Shown here: piece after piece, positions 15,812 through 26,355 of the stretch
Layout of the letters: each line of letters begins with the position of its first letter
How positions within the stretch are numbered: position 1 is the stretch's first letter
Assembly (NCBI GenBank): GCA_947490265.1
Contig: CANLGQ010000011.1
Coordinates: 1-32,324 of the forward strand
Length of the DNA: 32,324 nt
Reading direction: 5' to 3'
Source of the DNA: Pseudomonadota bacterium
GTDB lineage: Bacteria > Myxococcota_A > UBA796 > GCA-2862545
Notes under the pieces: generated by a model
Seen by the model: the letters and a program-made list of their open reading frames with translations, nothing else
What the model was told of the DNA's origin: nothing
The model's database searches: none
Position numbers and translations under genes: made by a program

Positions 15812-16831
15812 CTAATTGCCCCGCTCTCTCTGCACACGCGCCAGGGCCCGGTCCACCAGCGCCCCCTTCTCGAACAGCGTCTGAGTCACCACCGGCCAGC
15901 CGCCGAGGTCCCGCACGGTGAACAGGTCCGGCGGCCGCGGCAGGCCGCCAACCGCGTCCCCCGGTGCCGCCGGTCGCAGACCGAACCGAGCATAGAGCGC
16001 GGCTGCCTCCGGAGACTGGCAGAACGCCACGAACGCCGCGGCGAGCTCCTCGTTGCCGTGCTTGCGGGCATAGGTGTCCACGACCGCCATCGGGTTCTCA
16101 ATTAGAATCGTTGAGGAAGGAACGACATAGTCCATCGCAACCCCCTCCGCGCGCGCGACGAGCACCTCGTTCTCGTAGGTGATCGCGGCGTCCCCCACCC
16201 CGGTCTCGAACGTCACCAGCGACTCGCGGGCGCCTTTGTCCATCACCACCACGCGTCCGAAGACGTCGGCCAACAGCGCCTCGGCGCGGGCGCTGTCTCC
16301 GGCCGCGAAACCGGTATGTCCTCGGATAGCCGAGCCGTAGACGGCGAGCACGCCCCACCGGGCCCCCCCGCTGGTCCGCGCGTTCGGGGCGACGACGTCC
16401 ACCGACTCTCGCGCCAGATCCGACCAGTTCCCGATCTGCTTCGGGTTTCCGGGCCGGACCGCGATCACCGCGAGCGTCGTCGTAACAATACCGTTTGTTG
16501 GCCCGCTTTCCCAGTCATGGGTGATGAGGCCTGCGCGCTGTACGGCCTCGAGATCGGTGGCCAGGGCGAGCGCCACCACGTCGGCCTCGAGGCCCTCCGT
16601 CACCGCGCGCGCCGCCGCACCGGAGGGCTGGTAGGACTCCTCGAACGCAACCGTCTCCCCCGTCTGCCGCTTCCACTGCGCCGCAAAGGCTGGCAACACC
16701 GCTTGCCGGTACGCTTCCCGGGGCGTGGTGTACGCCGCGAGCGTCAACCGCCGCTCGATCGGCCGCGGATCGTCCGCTCCCGAGTCGGTGCGGCAGGCCG
16801 CCAGGGCGAGCGCCAGCCAGAGCCCCGTCAC
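15812..16831 (-). CDS. Sulfate/thiosulfate-type ABC substrate-binding lipoprotein
   Basis: 339 residues. A GTG start (16831) with AGGAGG five bases upstream yields a lipoprotein leader with lipobox LAAC (Cys13). The mature protein has the Sbp/CysP pattern: LTLAAYTTPREAY at the first strand, FEESYQPSGAAARAV, DVVALALATDLEAV, GNPKQIGNWSDLA, a GGARWGVLAVYG block, GVGDAAITYENEV and the domain-closing PNxxTS-like element (here PNARTSGG). Such proteins bind sulfate, thiosulfate or related oxyanions in the periplasm. No CysT/CysW/CysA permease or ATPase genes are adjacent, so it may serve a remote transporter or act as a ligand sensor for the neighbouring activator. Confidence 0.88.
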   Translation of the reverse strand: MTGLWLALALAACRTDSGADDPRPIERRLTLAAYTTPREAYRQAVLPAFAAQWKRQTGETVAFEESYQPSGAAARAVTEGLEADVVALALATDLEAVQRAGLITHDWESGPTNGIVTTTLAVIAVRPGNPKQIGNWSDLARESVDVVAPNARTSGGARWGVLAVYGSAIRGHTGFAAGDSARAEALLADVFGRVVVMDKGARESLVTFETGVGDAAITYENEVLVARAEGVAMDYVVPSSTILIENPMAVVDTYARKHGNEELAAAFVAFCQSPEAAALYARFGLRPAAPGDAVGGLPRPPDLFTVRDLGGWPVVTQTLFEKGALVDRALARVQRERGN

Positions 16832-16854
16832 TGGCCCTCCTGCGCACCCATCGC

Positions 16855-16870
16855 TGCACCGTTCGTGCCA
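16855..16870 (-). promoter_or_regulatory. Candidate sigma-54 promoter of the binding-protein/activator/ASST operon
   Basis: On the minus strand TGGCACG, AACG, GTGCA matches TGGCACG-N4-TTGCW with one mismatch (G for the first T). The GG/GC spacing is exact. The predicted transcript start near 16844 leaves about 13 nt before the GTG, just enough for the AGGAGG ribosome site. It lies in the 50-bp gap upstream of the operon that itself encodes a sigma-54 activator. Confidence 0.6.
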
Positions 16871-16881
16871 CTCCGACGTTC

Positions 16882-18249
16882 TTAGAGGGGAGTGAAGACC
16901 GACACCGTGACCTGGTCGGCGTCGCGCATCGCGACCCACACCCGACCGTCGAGCGCCACGTGGACGTCGACGGCGAGCACCGAGGAGAGCGCGCTCGCGA
17001 TGGGCACCTCCACCAGCGCACCCGGTGAACCCCAGGCCAGGCGGGCCTGCCCGGCGGCGTTCACGCTCGCCACGTAGAAGGTTCCGTCGCCTCCCACGGC
17101 AAAACGGGCGTGGACGGCTTCGGATGCGCTCGTCAGCTCGATCCCGCTCTCCGGGCGGAGCGCGATCCCTCCCCCCCCGACCAACATGCGCGCGGCCGGC
17201 TCCCATTGGACGTCGGTCAACGCCCCCGGCACCACCGGGCCCAGCGCCAGGGCGTTCGTGGCGTCGTAGGTAAACTCCTCCAGCGCATCGCCGCCGATCA
17301 GGGCCAGCGTGTCGCCGTGGACCGCGCATCTCGAACCCGCGCCCGGGGCCAGCGACACCGCGGAAGCCCAGGCCGGACTGCCAATGGCCGTGGTGTCGTC
17401 TACCGCGAAGTACGCCCACTGTTCGGCGGACGCGCAGCCGACGGCGCGAAGTGCCGTACCGGTGACCTCGAGGTCGATCGCGTCGAAGTCCGGCGGATCG
17501 ACGAAGTCGGAGCTGCCGTAGGTCCAGCCGCCGTGAAACGGGACGAGGCCGAGGTGGGCCTCCCCGTCGCCGTCGACCACGGCGACTGAGGCGAAGGCCC
17601 AGGGGGGCGCCGCAGCGCTGCCGGTGACCTCGAGATCGAACCCCGTGCCCAGCGTCAGGTTGTCGAGGAGGTCCAGGTCGTCGGCGACCACGAGAAGATC
17701 GGTTCCCGACGCCTGAAGGGTGAGGATCTCGATCGCCGCGAACCCCGAGGCCGCGTCGTGGCCGAGGATCCCCAGCTGGATTCCGTCGGCGTTCTCGCCG
17801 AACCGCGGGCCCTGGAGGTCCGAGACGAGCACGCTCACCGGAAACGGCGTGGCCGAGCCATCGAATCCATCGCAGTCCTGGTCGGCGCCGTCGCCGAGCG
17901 GGTCGGTTGCACCGGGGTGCGCCGCCGGGTCGGTGTCGTCGCAGTCGGCGCCCTCCTCCCCGTCGCCGTCCTGATCGAAGTCGCTCCCCCCGCTGCAGTC
18001 CTGGTCGACCCCGTCGTACCAGACCTCGGTGGCCCCTGGGTTCACCGCGGGATCGGTGTCGTCGCAGTCGTCGGACGCATACCCGTCGTCGTCGCCGTCC
18101 ACGCCCGGTGCGCCGTCAAGCTGCCCTTCACCGAGTGGCGCGTGAAAATGGCGTAGGCGGGGGCCTTGGCGTACGCTTGGCCCAGGTGTTCGCAGTGCCC
18201 CAGCGGCCGGAGGAACGGGTTCGTGCCGGGCGGCGCCACGCGTTCGCAC
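16882..18249 (-). CDS. MopE-type metal-binding repeat protein; start unresolved, apparent frame break
   Basis: The clear coding part begins near 18120 with two MopE repeats: GDDDGYASDDCDDTDPAVNP then VDQDCSGGSDFDQDGDG, and EEGADCDDTDPAAHPGATD then ADQDCDG. About 330 residues of beta-rich sequence follow with no named domain. MopE repeats are extracellular Asp/Cys motifs associated with metal binding. The open frame reaches 18249, but residues before the repeats (MRTRGAARHEPVPPAAG onward) look non-coding and there is no signal peptide. In the same place another frame carries a good membrane protein start (18440), so a -1 frame change near 18110-18150, real or a sequencing error, may join the two. 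Confidence 0.7.
   Translation of the reverse strand: MRTRGAARHEPVPPAAGALRTPGPSVRQGPRLRHFHAPLGEGQLDGAPGVDGDDDGYASDDCDDTDPAVNPGATEVWYDGVDQDCSGGSDFDQDGDGEEGADCDDTDPAAHPGATDPLGDGADQDCDGFDGSATPFPVSVLVSDLQGPRFGENADGIQLGILGHDAASGFAAIEILTLQASGTDLLVVADDLDLLDNLTLGTGFDLEVTGSAAAPPWAFASVAVVDGDGEAHLGLVPFHGGWTYGSSDFVDPPDFDAIDLEVTGTALRAVGCASAEQWAYFAVDDTTAIGSPAWASAVSLAPGAGSRCAVHGDTLALIGGDALEEFTYDATNALALGPVVPGALTDVQWEPAARMLVGGGGIALRPESGIELTSASEAVHARFAVGGDGTFYVASVNAAGQARLAWGSPGALVEVPIASALSSVLAVDVHVALDGRVWVAMRDADQVTVSVFTPL
16921..16935. promoter_or_regulatory. Candidate activator-binding palindrome for the sulfur operon
   Basis: GTCGCG-CAT-CGCGAC is a perfect 6-3-6 inverted repeat centred 59 bp upstream of the -24 GG of the sigma-54 site. 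It lies inside the 3' coding end of the MopE protein gene, so its sequence is also constrained by coding. Short GC palindromes are common in such DNA; the matching distance is the reason to list it. Confidence 0.35.
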
Positions 18250-18440
18250 GGCACGTCGGCCACGTGGATCCGATGGTCAACCATCCAGGCGTGGAGAGGC
18301 GACATCGGCGTGCCCTGCACCATCCGCAGGCCTTCGGTGACCACGCCGACGAGCAACCACAACGCGATCGCCACGGTGACCCCCAGGGCGACCCGTGCCA
18401 CGGTCCCAACCCGCTCTGGTTCTGACGGGGACGAACCCAT
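18042..18440 (-). CDS. Single-transmembrane N-terminal segment, probably the true 5' part of the MopE gene
   Basis: ATG 18440 follows GGAGGAGC at good spacing. The product begins MGSSPSEPERVGTVARVALG, with a transmembrane helix (about 16-36, ALGVTVAIALWLLVGVV), and continues plausibly through PCERVAPPGTNPFLRPLGHC to AYAIFTRHS. It then reads Thr-rich nonsense (TATTTGMRPTTATTPIPR) where the overlapping frame encodes MopE repeats, and stops at 18042. Coding evidence therefore switches frame by -1 around 18110-18150. Either this is a 132-residue protein overlapping another gene, or the two are one frameshifted gene; I favour the latter. Confidence 0.55.
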   Translation of the reverse strand: MGSSPSEPERVGTVARVALGVTVAIALWLLVGVVTEGLRMVQGTPMSPLHAWMVDHRIHVADVPCERVAPPGTNPFLRPLGHCEHLGQAYAKAPAYAIFTRHSVKGSLTAHRAWTATTTGMRPTTATTPIPR

Positions 18441-18686
18441 TGCTCCTCCGCAAGACCTTGTTGGTTTCACTGCAGGTTCGGCTGGCCCCACACTCCTGTG
18501 AGGCGCAGGTAGCATAGACCCAAGCGGCAGCAGCTGAGGCTGGGTGCCTCGGAACGCAGCATCGGTCCAGCCTGGAAACCCTGATTCACCTCGACACCCA
18601 CGTCGTCGTATGGATGTACCTCGGAGACGTCGCTCGCCTCGCCGGCGTCGGGGCAACCCTCGACCGCCACGGACTCGCCATCTTCG
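18441..18686. other. Intergenic region, nothing firm
   Basis: This gap separates the second ASST gene from the membrane/MopE frame on the same strand. A minus-strand frame (18775-18467) remains open and contains a moderately protein-like stretch, DGESVAVEGCPDAGEASDVS, but has no start signal and mixed codon bias. I see no clear promoter or terminator. Confidence 0.4.
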
Positions 18687-20306
18687 TTAGGGCGCGGCGA
18701 AGGGTCGAGGGATCCGCTGGGTCCGATACGCTTGCCAGGCGTTCGGATCCTCGGTCGCCAGGTCTCCCCAGACATCGAGGTCCCAGATCACCGCGCCGGT
18801 CGCCGGGTCGAACTCCACTACCCGGAAGGAGTTGTGTCCGCGGCCGAGGGTCTCCATGGGTTCACCACCCTCCCACTCCACGTAGGCGAAGTCGGCGAGC
18901 ACATTTCCGTTCGGGAGCCAGTCCGCATCGCCCATCGCGAACGAGAAAACACCCGGAATCAGCCTGAAGTCCCAGTTCTGGTGAACTGTCCTTGATGTTT
19001 CGTCGATCGTGTATTCAACGATGCGCGAGTAGGAAGCCGACGGCGGCATGGGTGGATCGGCGTCTGTCCAGGGCGAAGACCTGTAATTCCCGTTGTCGAA
19101 CACCATCACTCGGTTCGTTGCGGCATCGTACTTGCAGGCGTGCTGGTGGTACTGCCATTCGAAGGTGTCGCCGTCGCGGTCGAGGAGCAGGTCGCTGTGC
19201 TCAGCATGCCAGTTGTCGTGGTTGCCGAGGATCCAGTCCACCCCTCCGTCGCTTTGGCGCACGGCGAACACCGCGTCCTGGTTGCGAGCCGACAGGATCC
19301 ACCGGTTGTTCACCGTGTCCTCGACCACCGCGTTGACGTGGCTCCACTCGACGCCCTCGGACGCCTGGGTGAGTGAGTCGAAGCCGAGGCGCTTCAGATC
19401 GAGCATCGTGGTGACGTCCCATTGCGCGGCGATCGACCCGTCGGCAGCGAACTCCGTGATCAGGTCGACCGCCACCTTGGTCTCGGCGAACACGCCGTCG
19501 ATCTCCTCGGACCCGGGGAACTCCGAAACGACCAGGGAGCCTTTCGTGAGCGCCACCAGGGTACCGCGGGACGAGATCAGCATATCGTGGTGGAAGTCGG
19601 GAGCCTCGAGGGGCTCGCTGCTCGCTTCTTTGCTGGACTGGCTCGACCGGACCCGCACGACCCCCATCCAGTCGAACTCGATCACGTCGGAATCGGTGAG
19701 CGCGAGGAGGTGTCCGTCGGGAAGGGGAACGATCTCCGTGAATTTCGGCACCGTGGGCCCGTAAAGCCAGACAATCCTGCCGTCCGCGTCGACCAGCGCG
19801 ATGTAGGAGATGTCCTTCGTATAAATGGGGATGACGGTCAGTCCTGGCTCCATCGACTCTGGTACCGAGGCGCGGAGGGTGAGATGCGGCAGCGGGGTGG
19901 GCAACGGATCGGTCGCGAACGTCACTGGCTCGGCGGTCACCTCGCAATCCGATTCGTCGAACGCCGAGATAGTGAGCGTCCACTCACCGTCAGCGTGCAG
20001 ACCGACCAGGGGTAGATCGTGAGCAGGCGCCGATGGCGATGCCCATCGCACCTCCTCGCCCTCCGCGTCGGTGGCCGTGAGCAACAGGCGCGCCGCTCCA
20101 GACAGGTGAACCGCGACGGCCCGGGACAACGGAAAGAGTGGGTCATTTCCGCGGATCTCCGGCAAGGCCGCAAAGGCTACGTCACAGGAGCCGGTAAGAA
20201 CGTCGGTCTCTCCCACTTCATCGCGGGGCCCGGATCTGTCTCCGTTCGATCCTTGACAACCGGAGACGAGAGCCAAGCTTGCCAGCCCCGCGGTCCAGCG
20301 ATGCAT
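18687..20306 (-). CDS. Arylsulfotransferase (ASST)-family lipoprotein, second paralogue
   Basis: 539 residues. ATG 20306 follows GGAGGT; the lipoprotein leader MHRWTAGLASLALVSGC has a clear lipobox (Cys17). An N-terminal beta-sandwich-like region (about 40-145) precedes the ASST propeller. Active-site elements are present: FHHDM (His239-His240), WSHVNA (His323, Asn325), ILSARNQD (Arg341) and HQHACKYD (His387, His389). It is about 60 residues longer than the paralogue at 12847-14292 and, outside these motifs, clearly diverged, so it is not a recent duplicate. It lies 228 bp downstream of DUF1552 and may have its own promoter. Sulfuryl transfer is a family-based inference. Confidence 0.82.
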   Translation of the reverse strand: MHRWTAGLASLALVSGCQGSNGDRSGPRDEVGETDVLTGSCDVAFAALPEIRGNDPLFPLSRAVAVHLSGAARLLLTATDAEGEEVRWASPSAPAHDLPLVGLHADGEWTLTISAFDESDCEVTAEPVTFATDPLPTPLPHLTLRASVPESMEPGLTVIPIYTKDISYIALVDADGRIVWLYGPTVPKFTEIVPLPDGHLLALTDSDVIEFDWMGVVRVRSSQSSKEASSEPLEAPDFHHDMLISSRGTLVALTKGSLVVSEFPGSEEIDGVFAETKVAVDLITEFAADGSIAAQWDVTTMLDLKRLGFDSLTQASEGVEWSHVNAVVEDTVNNRWILSARNQDAVFAVRQSDGGVDWILGNHDNWHAEHSDLLLDRDGDTFEWQYHQHACKYDAATNRVMVFDNGNYRSSPWTDADPPMPPSASYSRIVEYTIDETSRTVHQNWDFRLIPGVFSFAMGDADWLPNGNVLADFAYVEWEGGEPMETLGRGHNSFRVVEFDPATGAVIWDLDVWGDLATEDPNAWQAYRTQRIPRPFAAP

Positions 20307-20352
20307 CGTACCTCCGAAGTCCCACCCACCGTAGCCTGCCGGTAGCCGCTTC

Positions 20353-20388
20353 GCGACGCCCTCCGTCAGCCCCACACGGCGGCGTCGC
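20353..20388. other. Long-armed hairpin in the leader region of the second ASST gene
   Basis: GCGACGCC (20353-20360) and GGCGTCGC (20381-20388) form a perfect 8-bp stem with a 20-base loop, 47 bp upstream of the ASST start. A second small stem GGCCGA-AG-TCGGCC (20504-20517), 18 bp after the DUF1552 stop, could be a terminator without a T-tract. Either could be regulatory; nothing else stands out in this 228-bp gap. Confidence 0.3.
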
Positions 20389-20534
20389 ACTCGGCGCTGC
20401 GGAGGGTGCTTGGGCCCCACCTCGGACTGACCGACCGTGCGGACCCCGGAGGTCCTCGCAAGGAGGGGCTCGCCCGACGGGACCAACAGCGCGATCGGCA
20501 ATCGGCCGAAGTCGGCCTCGCGGTTGTCCTCAAC

Positions 20535-21895
20535 TCAAGCCAGGATCTCGTCGAGCGGTCCGGTGGCGTCGCCGAACGAGGCGACGGGCGTTCCGTAGGC
20601 CTCGAGGAAGGCCAGGAACAAGTCGGACATCCGGCGCGGGCTCTCGCGGAAATCGAGGTGCTGCCCGACCGCGAGCTTGCCACCCATGCCTCCGGCGACC
20701 AGCACAGGCAGGTTGGTGTGGGAGTGGGTGTCGCCGTCTTGAACCTCGGACGAAAAGTACACTGCGGCGTTGTCGAGGAGCGTCGCACCATTGACGTCGG
20801 TCACCGCGTCGAGGCTGCGCAAGAGGTAGGCGAACCGCTCCACTTCCCAGCGCGAGATCTCCTGCAGGTCGGCCAGCGGCGCCGCGGCCCGTTGGTGGTG
20901 CGATAGCTCGTGGTGCGCGCCGGTGACACCGAGGAAGTTGTAGCTCCGGTTCGACTGAGAGTTCGCCAGCATGAACGTTACGATACGCGTCATGTCACAT
21001 TGGAGCGCCAGGACCTGCAGGTCGGACAGGATGTCGGCGGCGAGGGTGATGTCCAGGCTGACCTCGCCCACACCCCGCCCACACCCACCAACCCCTAACT
21101 CGGCGATCCGAGTTTCCACCTCGCGGACCGCCGTCAGGTACTGGTCGAGTTTCACCTGATCCGCGGAGCCGAGGCGTCCGTCGAGCTGGTTCGCCTCCTC
21201 CAGCACATAGTCGAGCACGCTCCCGCGGAGGGCGGATTTCCGCGCCGCCTCTTCAGGCGAGAGGTTGCTGCTCGGGAAGAGGAGTTGAAAGGCTACCGCC
21301 GGGTCAATAATGTTCGGTAGCGGCGTAGAGTTGGCGGCCCACGCCAAGTTTCGCATGTAAGCACACGAGAAGCCGGCGTTGCACTCGCCGGTGCTGCCAC
21401 CCTCTTCCATGCCGAGTTGGAGCGACGGGAAGGGCGTAGACGACGGCGTCGCTGCCGCGGCCACCTGATCGACGGACATGCTGTTTTCGATGTCCGCGCC
21501 AGAGGAGGAGAGGATCTCGGCGCACGTCAGGTACGACCCGGTTCCCACCGCGTGGTCTCCGCCGTCGACCGATCGGCCGAGTGGGTTGTTGTCGAGGCCT
21601 GAGATCACCGCGACCTTCGTGACCAGGTCACCGAGCGGCTCCAGCAAGTAGGGGAGCCCGGCGAGCCACCAGCTGGGCCCGGCCACGGTCGGCGTCCAGT
21701 TGTTCGGTGAGACCAGAATCGGCTGCTGCGCGTCGGTGTAGACGTCGAACGGGATCCCGTTCGGCACATACCAGTAGATCATCCGTCGGGGCGCTTCCGT
21801 GTCGGCTCGGGCCTCGCGGGTCAGCGCCGACGGAAGGAGCGGCAGCGCCAGGGTTGCGGCCGCGTTGCGCAGGAACAGGCGGCGATTCGGCGGCC

Positions 21896-21899
<4 letters not shown>
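20535..21899 (-). CDS. DUF1552 family protein, Tat-exported
   Basis: 454 residues of the DUF1552 family, common in Planctomycetes and Myxococcota. The N-terminus MRPPNRRLFLRNAAATLALP is a twin-arginine signal. Family blocks include MIYWYVPNGI, ISGLDNNPLG, GGDHAVGTGSYLT, IRMTRIV-like CDMTRIVTFMLANSQSNRSY, HHELSHHQ and a C-terminal RRMSDLFLAFLEAYG. The fold is related to alkaline-phosphatase/sulfatase-like DUF1501 proteins, but no enzymatic activity is established. Its ATG overlaps the stop of the DUF1592 gene by 4 nt, the standard pairing of these families, implying joint function at the cell surface or periplasm. Confidence 0.92.
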
Positions 21900-23866
<1,967 letters not shown>

Positions 23867-23868
23867 GC

Positions 23869-25806
23869 TCAATACCCGAACGTGAGGAGGTAGATTCGTC
23901 CAGCGCCGGGGAACGTGGCGGAGTGATAGGGCGCGCCGACGAGCAGGTCGTCCTTGCCGTCCAGGTCGACGTCTCCAGCGGCGTTGATGGCCAAGCCTGC
24001 AAAGTCGGCGTTGTTCTCGCCGAACAGCGAGATGTCGGCCTGTGAGGAAGACAGGGCGCCAGACAGCGGGCCAAACCAGACGTAGACCGCCCCGGAGTCG
24101 TTGAGGGGGTTGTTCAGCGTCCCGCCGTCGTGGCCTGGCGCCCCGACGGCGAGGTCGCGCACGTTGTCGCCGTCTACGTCGACCAGTGAAGCCAAGGACC
24201 ATCCCAGGTTGTCGCCGGCTGCAGCGCCCTCGATCTGCGCCGCTGCGCTGACCGGGTCCAGCCCGTCGATGATCCACACCCGCCCGGCGTCGTCGAAGTC
24301 CGCGTCGGCGAACGGTGCGCTCGCGACGACCTCACTCCTGCCGTCGCCGGTGAAGTCGCCTGCTTCCTGGGCGATCGCATACCCAAATTGGTCTCCCTCC
24401 ACGCCGAGTTCGAGGGCGAGGTGGTCGATGTCCAGTGTCACGCCATTGGGAACATAGCCGTTGACGATCGAGATCGCGCCTGCCGCTGGGCCGGTGTTGC
24501 TGGAGTCGGGGGCGCCGATCAACAGCTCGCCGAGGCCGTCTCCGTCGAGGTCGCCGGCCCCCGCGACCGCGCTCCCGAGGTGGCCGAACGCGTTGGTGCC
24601 GTAAATCGAGGCGAACGCATCTTCGGCCGTGAAGGACCGGTCGAACGGGCCGGGAAGCACGTCGATGACGCCGGCGGCTTCCACTTGGAGGTCCTCCCGG
24701 TTGGGCGAGCCGATGGCCAGATCGGGTGGACCGTCGCCGTTGGCGTCGCCGAGCGCGGCGAACGCGGAGCCATATGCATACTTCTTCAACCCTTTGATCT
24801 CGAGCGCCGAGCCGGGTGCCGGGCCGCTCCCGCAGATCTGACCCAGGAGGTACACGCCGCCCGTTCGGCTGTACGGACCGTCCCACTCCCAAGGCGCACC
24901 CGCTCCGATCGTCGGCAGGCCTGAGCCGTCGACCGGGCCGACGGGCACGACCTCGTCGCCGAGCATTCCCTGGTCGGTGACTCCGGTCAGCTCGCAGCCG
25001 AGCGTGCGCAGATCACCGCCTTCTCTCGGAAACGGGCCCTCCAGCTTGTAGATCGCCCCCACCGTGAGCAGCTCGACCCCTCCTCCTGCTGGCACCTCCA
25101 CCGTCACCTGCGGGGCGCCAGTATACAGCTCGAACGCATCATCCGCGTCGGTATCCGCGCTGGCCACCGCCCAGCCGGCGTGCCCGCCGGCCTGTGAGCC
25201 GTCGAAGTGGTAGTCGGCGGTCGCGAGCGAGCGCGCCCCGAAGCAGGCCCATCGCGTCAGCGAATCTGCGTCCTCGCTGCAGTCGTTGAACACCCCGTCG
25301 CCGCACACCTCTTCGGCGCCTGGCTGTACGAGCGCATCGACATCGTTGCAGTCCTCGGGAAAGGGAATGCCGTCGCCATCCTGGTCGAGGTCGTTGGTAT
25401 CGGCGTTGCAGTCGTTGTCGGCCTTGTCACGGTAGACTTCGATAGCGCCGGGGTTGATCGTCGGATCTTCGTCGTTGCAGTCGTCGCCCGCCACGTCGAG
25501 CGCCAGGTAGCCGTCGCCGTCGCCGTCGCAGGTGGAGGCGCATCCATCGTCGGCGCAATCGACGAGCCAATCGGCGTTGTCGTCAATTCCATTGAGGCAG
25601 TCCTCTGGGCAGACCGCCGCGCACGCCGGTTCGAGACAGTCGGACCTGCCGTTTCCGTCGTCATCCGCGCCGTTTCCACATATCTCTACGCCGGAAAGCA
25701 GGCCGTTTCTCGGCGGGCCGGAATCACACCCGCACGCGAACAGGGTCAAGGAACCCAGGAGGAAGGCAAAGAATACGCTTTGCTCGGGTGCCTTGTCGCG
25801 GTGCAT
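23869..25806 (-). CDS. MopE-repeat and FG-GAP propeller lipoprotein
   Basis: 645 residues. ATG 25806 follows GAGGA and gives a hydrophobic leader SVFFAFLLGSLTLFACGC with a lipoprotein-type cysteine near 27. Residues about 35-180 are Cys/Asp-rich MopE-like repeats (CDGDGDGYLALDVAGDDCND, DLDQDGDGIPFPEDCNDVD, VCGDGVFNDCSED). The remainder is FG-GAP repeats with GDANGDGPPDLAIGSP, GDLDGDGLGELLIGAPD, GDFTGDGRSEVVASAP, VDVDGDNVRDLAVGAPG and GDVDLDGKDDLLVGAPYH, predicting a seven-bladed calcium-binding propeller. It heads the DUF1592-DUF1552 set and may be its surface-binding partner. An upstream open frame to 25998 lacks a signal. Confidence 0.88.
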   Translation of the reverse strand: MHRDKAPEQSVFFAFLLGSLTLFACGCDSGPPRNGLLSGVEICGNGADDDGNGRSDCLEPACAAVCPEDCLNGIDDNADWLVDCADDGCASTCDGDGDGYLALDVAGDDCNDEDPTINPGAIEVYRDKADNDCNADTNDLDQDGDGIPFPEDCNDVDALVQPGAEEVCGDGVFNDCSEDADSLTRWACFGARSLATADYHFDGSQAGGHAGWAVASADTDADDAFELYTGAPQVTVEVPAGGGVELLTVGAIYKLEGPFPREGGDLRTLGCELTGVTDQGMLGDEVVPVGPVDGSGLPTIGAGAPWEWDGPYSRTGGVYLLGQICGSGPAPGSALEIKGLKKYAYGSAFAALGDANGDGPPDLAIGSPNREDLQVEAAGVIDVLPGPFDRSFTAEDAFASIYGTNAFGHLGSAVAGAGDLDGDGLGELLIGAPDSSNTGPAAGAISIVNGYVPNGVTLDIDHLALELGVEGDQFGYAIAQEAGDFTGDGRSEVVASAPFADADFDDAGRVWIIDGLDPVSAAAQIEGAAAGDNLGWSLASLVDVDGDNVRDLAVGAPGHDGGTLNNPLNDSGAVYVWFGPLSGALSSSQADISLFGENNADFAGLAINAAGDVDLDGKDDLLVGAPYHSATFPGAGRIYLLTFGY

Positions 25807-25945
25807 CTTGTCCTCGGCCCATGCCAGTATATCGGGCCAGCCGTACGACCGCCTTCCCGGTTCCGCTGCGGTGCGGCGCCCGATTCCCTCGGGGGATGGG
25901 CCTCGAGCCACCCTTCCGCATCCACGACCGGTGGGCGGGCGCTCG

Positions 25946-26332
25946 TCAGGCCCCCCGCGGGGAGGCGATCGGCTTGAGCACGCTTCGGCCGTAGACAACG
26001 AACGCCATCCCGAGGCCCAAACCGAGGCTCATGAAGATCGACATGAACTCGTGGTACTTGGCGTGTACCCCTACGAACACGAGGCTCTCGATCGCCAGCA
26101 CGCCGGCGGCCGCCACCGTGAGCGACGGTCGCCAGCGCAAGGCGGCGGGGAGGATCAGCCCGACCGTGCAGACGAGCTCCACGAGGCCGAGCCCCATCCA
26201 GACGCCGCGCGGCAACGCCCCAAAGGACGGAACGTCCCCGCTCACCGCGTCGAACAGGAAGACCTTCATGATCCCCGACGATCCGTAGAGCACCGCCGCG
26301 AGGATCTGCAGGCTCCACAAGAGCTTGTTCAT
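25946..26332 (-). CDS. DoxX-family small membrane protein
   Basis: 128 residues with four predicted transmembrane helices: LLWSLQILAAVLYGSSG, VWMGLGLVELVCTVGLI, LTVAAAGVLAIESLVFVG and IFMSLGLGLGMAFVVYG. The YGSSGIMKV block after helix 1 and the GLVELVCTVGLILP helix are typical of DoxX-like (DoxX_2) proteins. These small quinone-associated or thiol-stress-linked membrane proteins have no uniform function. ATG 26332 follows AAGGAAA at good spacing and lies 23 bp after the stop of the barrel protein, so it is the last gene of the lipase-barrel-DoxX transcription unit. Confidence 0.85.
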   Translation of the reverse strand: MNKLLWSLQILAAVLYGSSGIMKVFLFDAVSGDVPSFGALPRGVWMGLGLVELVCTVGLILPAALRWRPSLTVAAAGVLAIESLVFVGVHAKYHEFMSIFMSLGLGLGMAFVVYGRSVLKPIASPRGA

Positions 26333-26355
26333 CGGTTTCCTTTGAGGCCGCGTAC

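Noticed and set aside
18467-18775. Minus-strand ORF in the gap after the second ASST gene
   Set aside because: No start signal, mixed codon bias and no recognisable domain; part overlaps the end of the ASST gene.
25826-25831. TATACT (minus strand) as -10 box for the FG-GAP/MopE lipoprotein
   Set aside because: No acceptable -35 box at 16-18 bp, and the leader to ATG 25806 would be very short.
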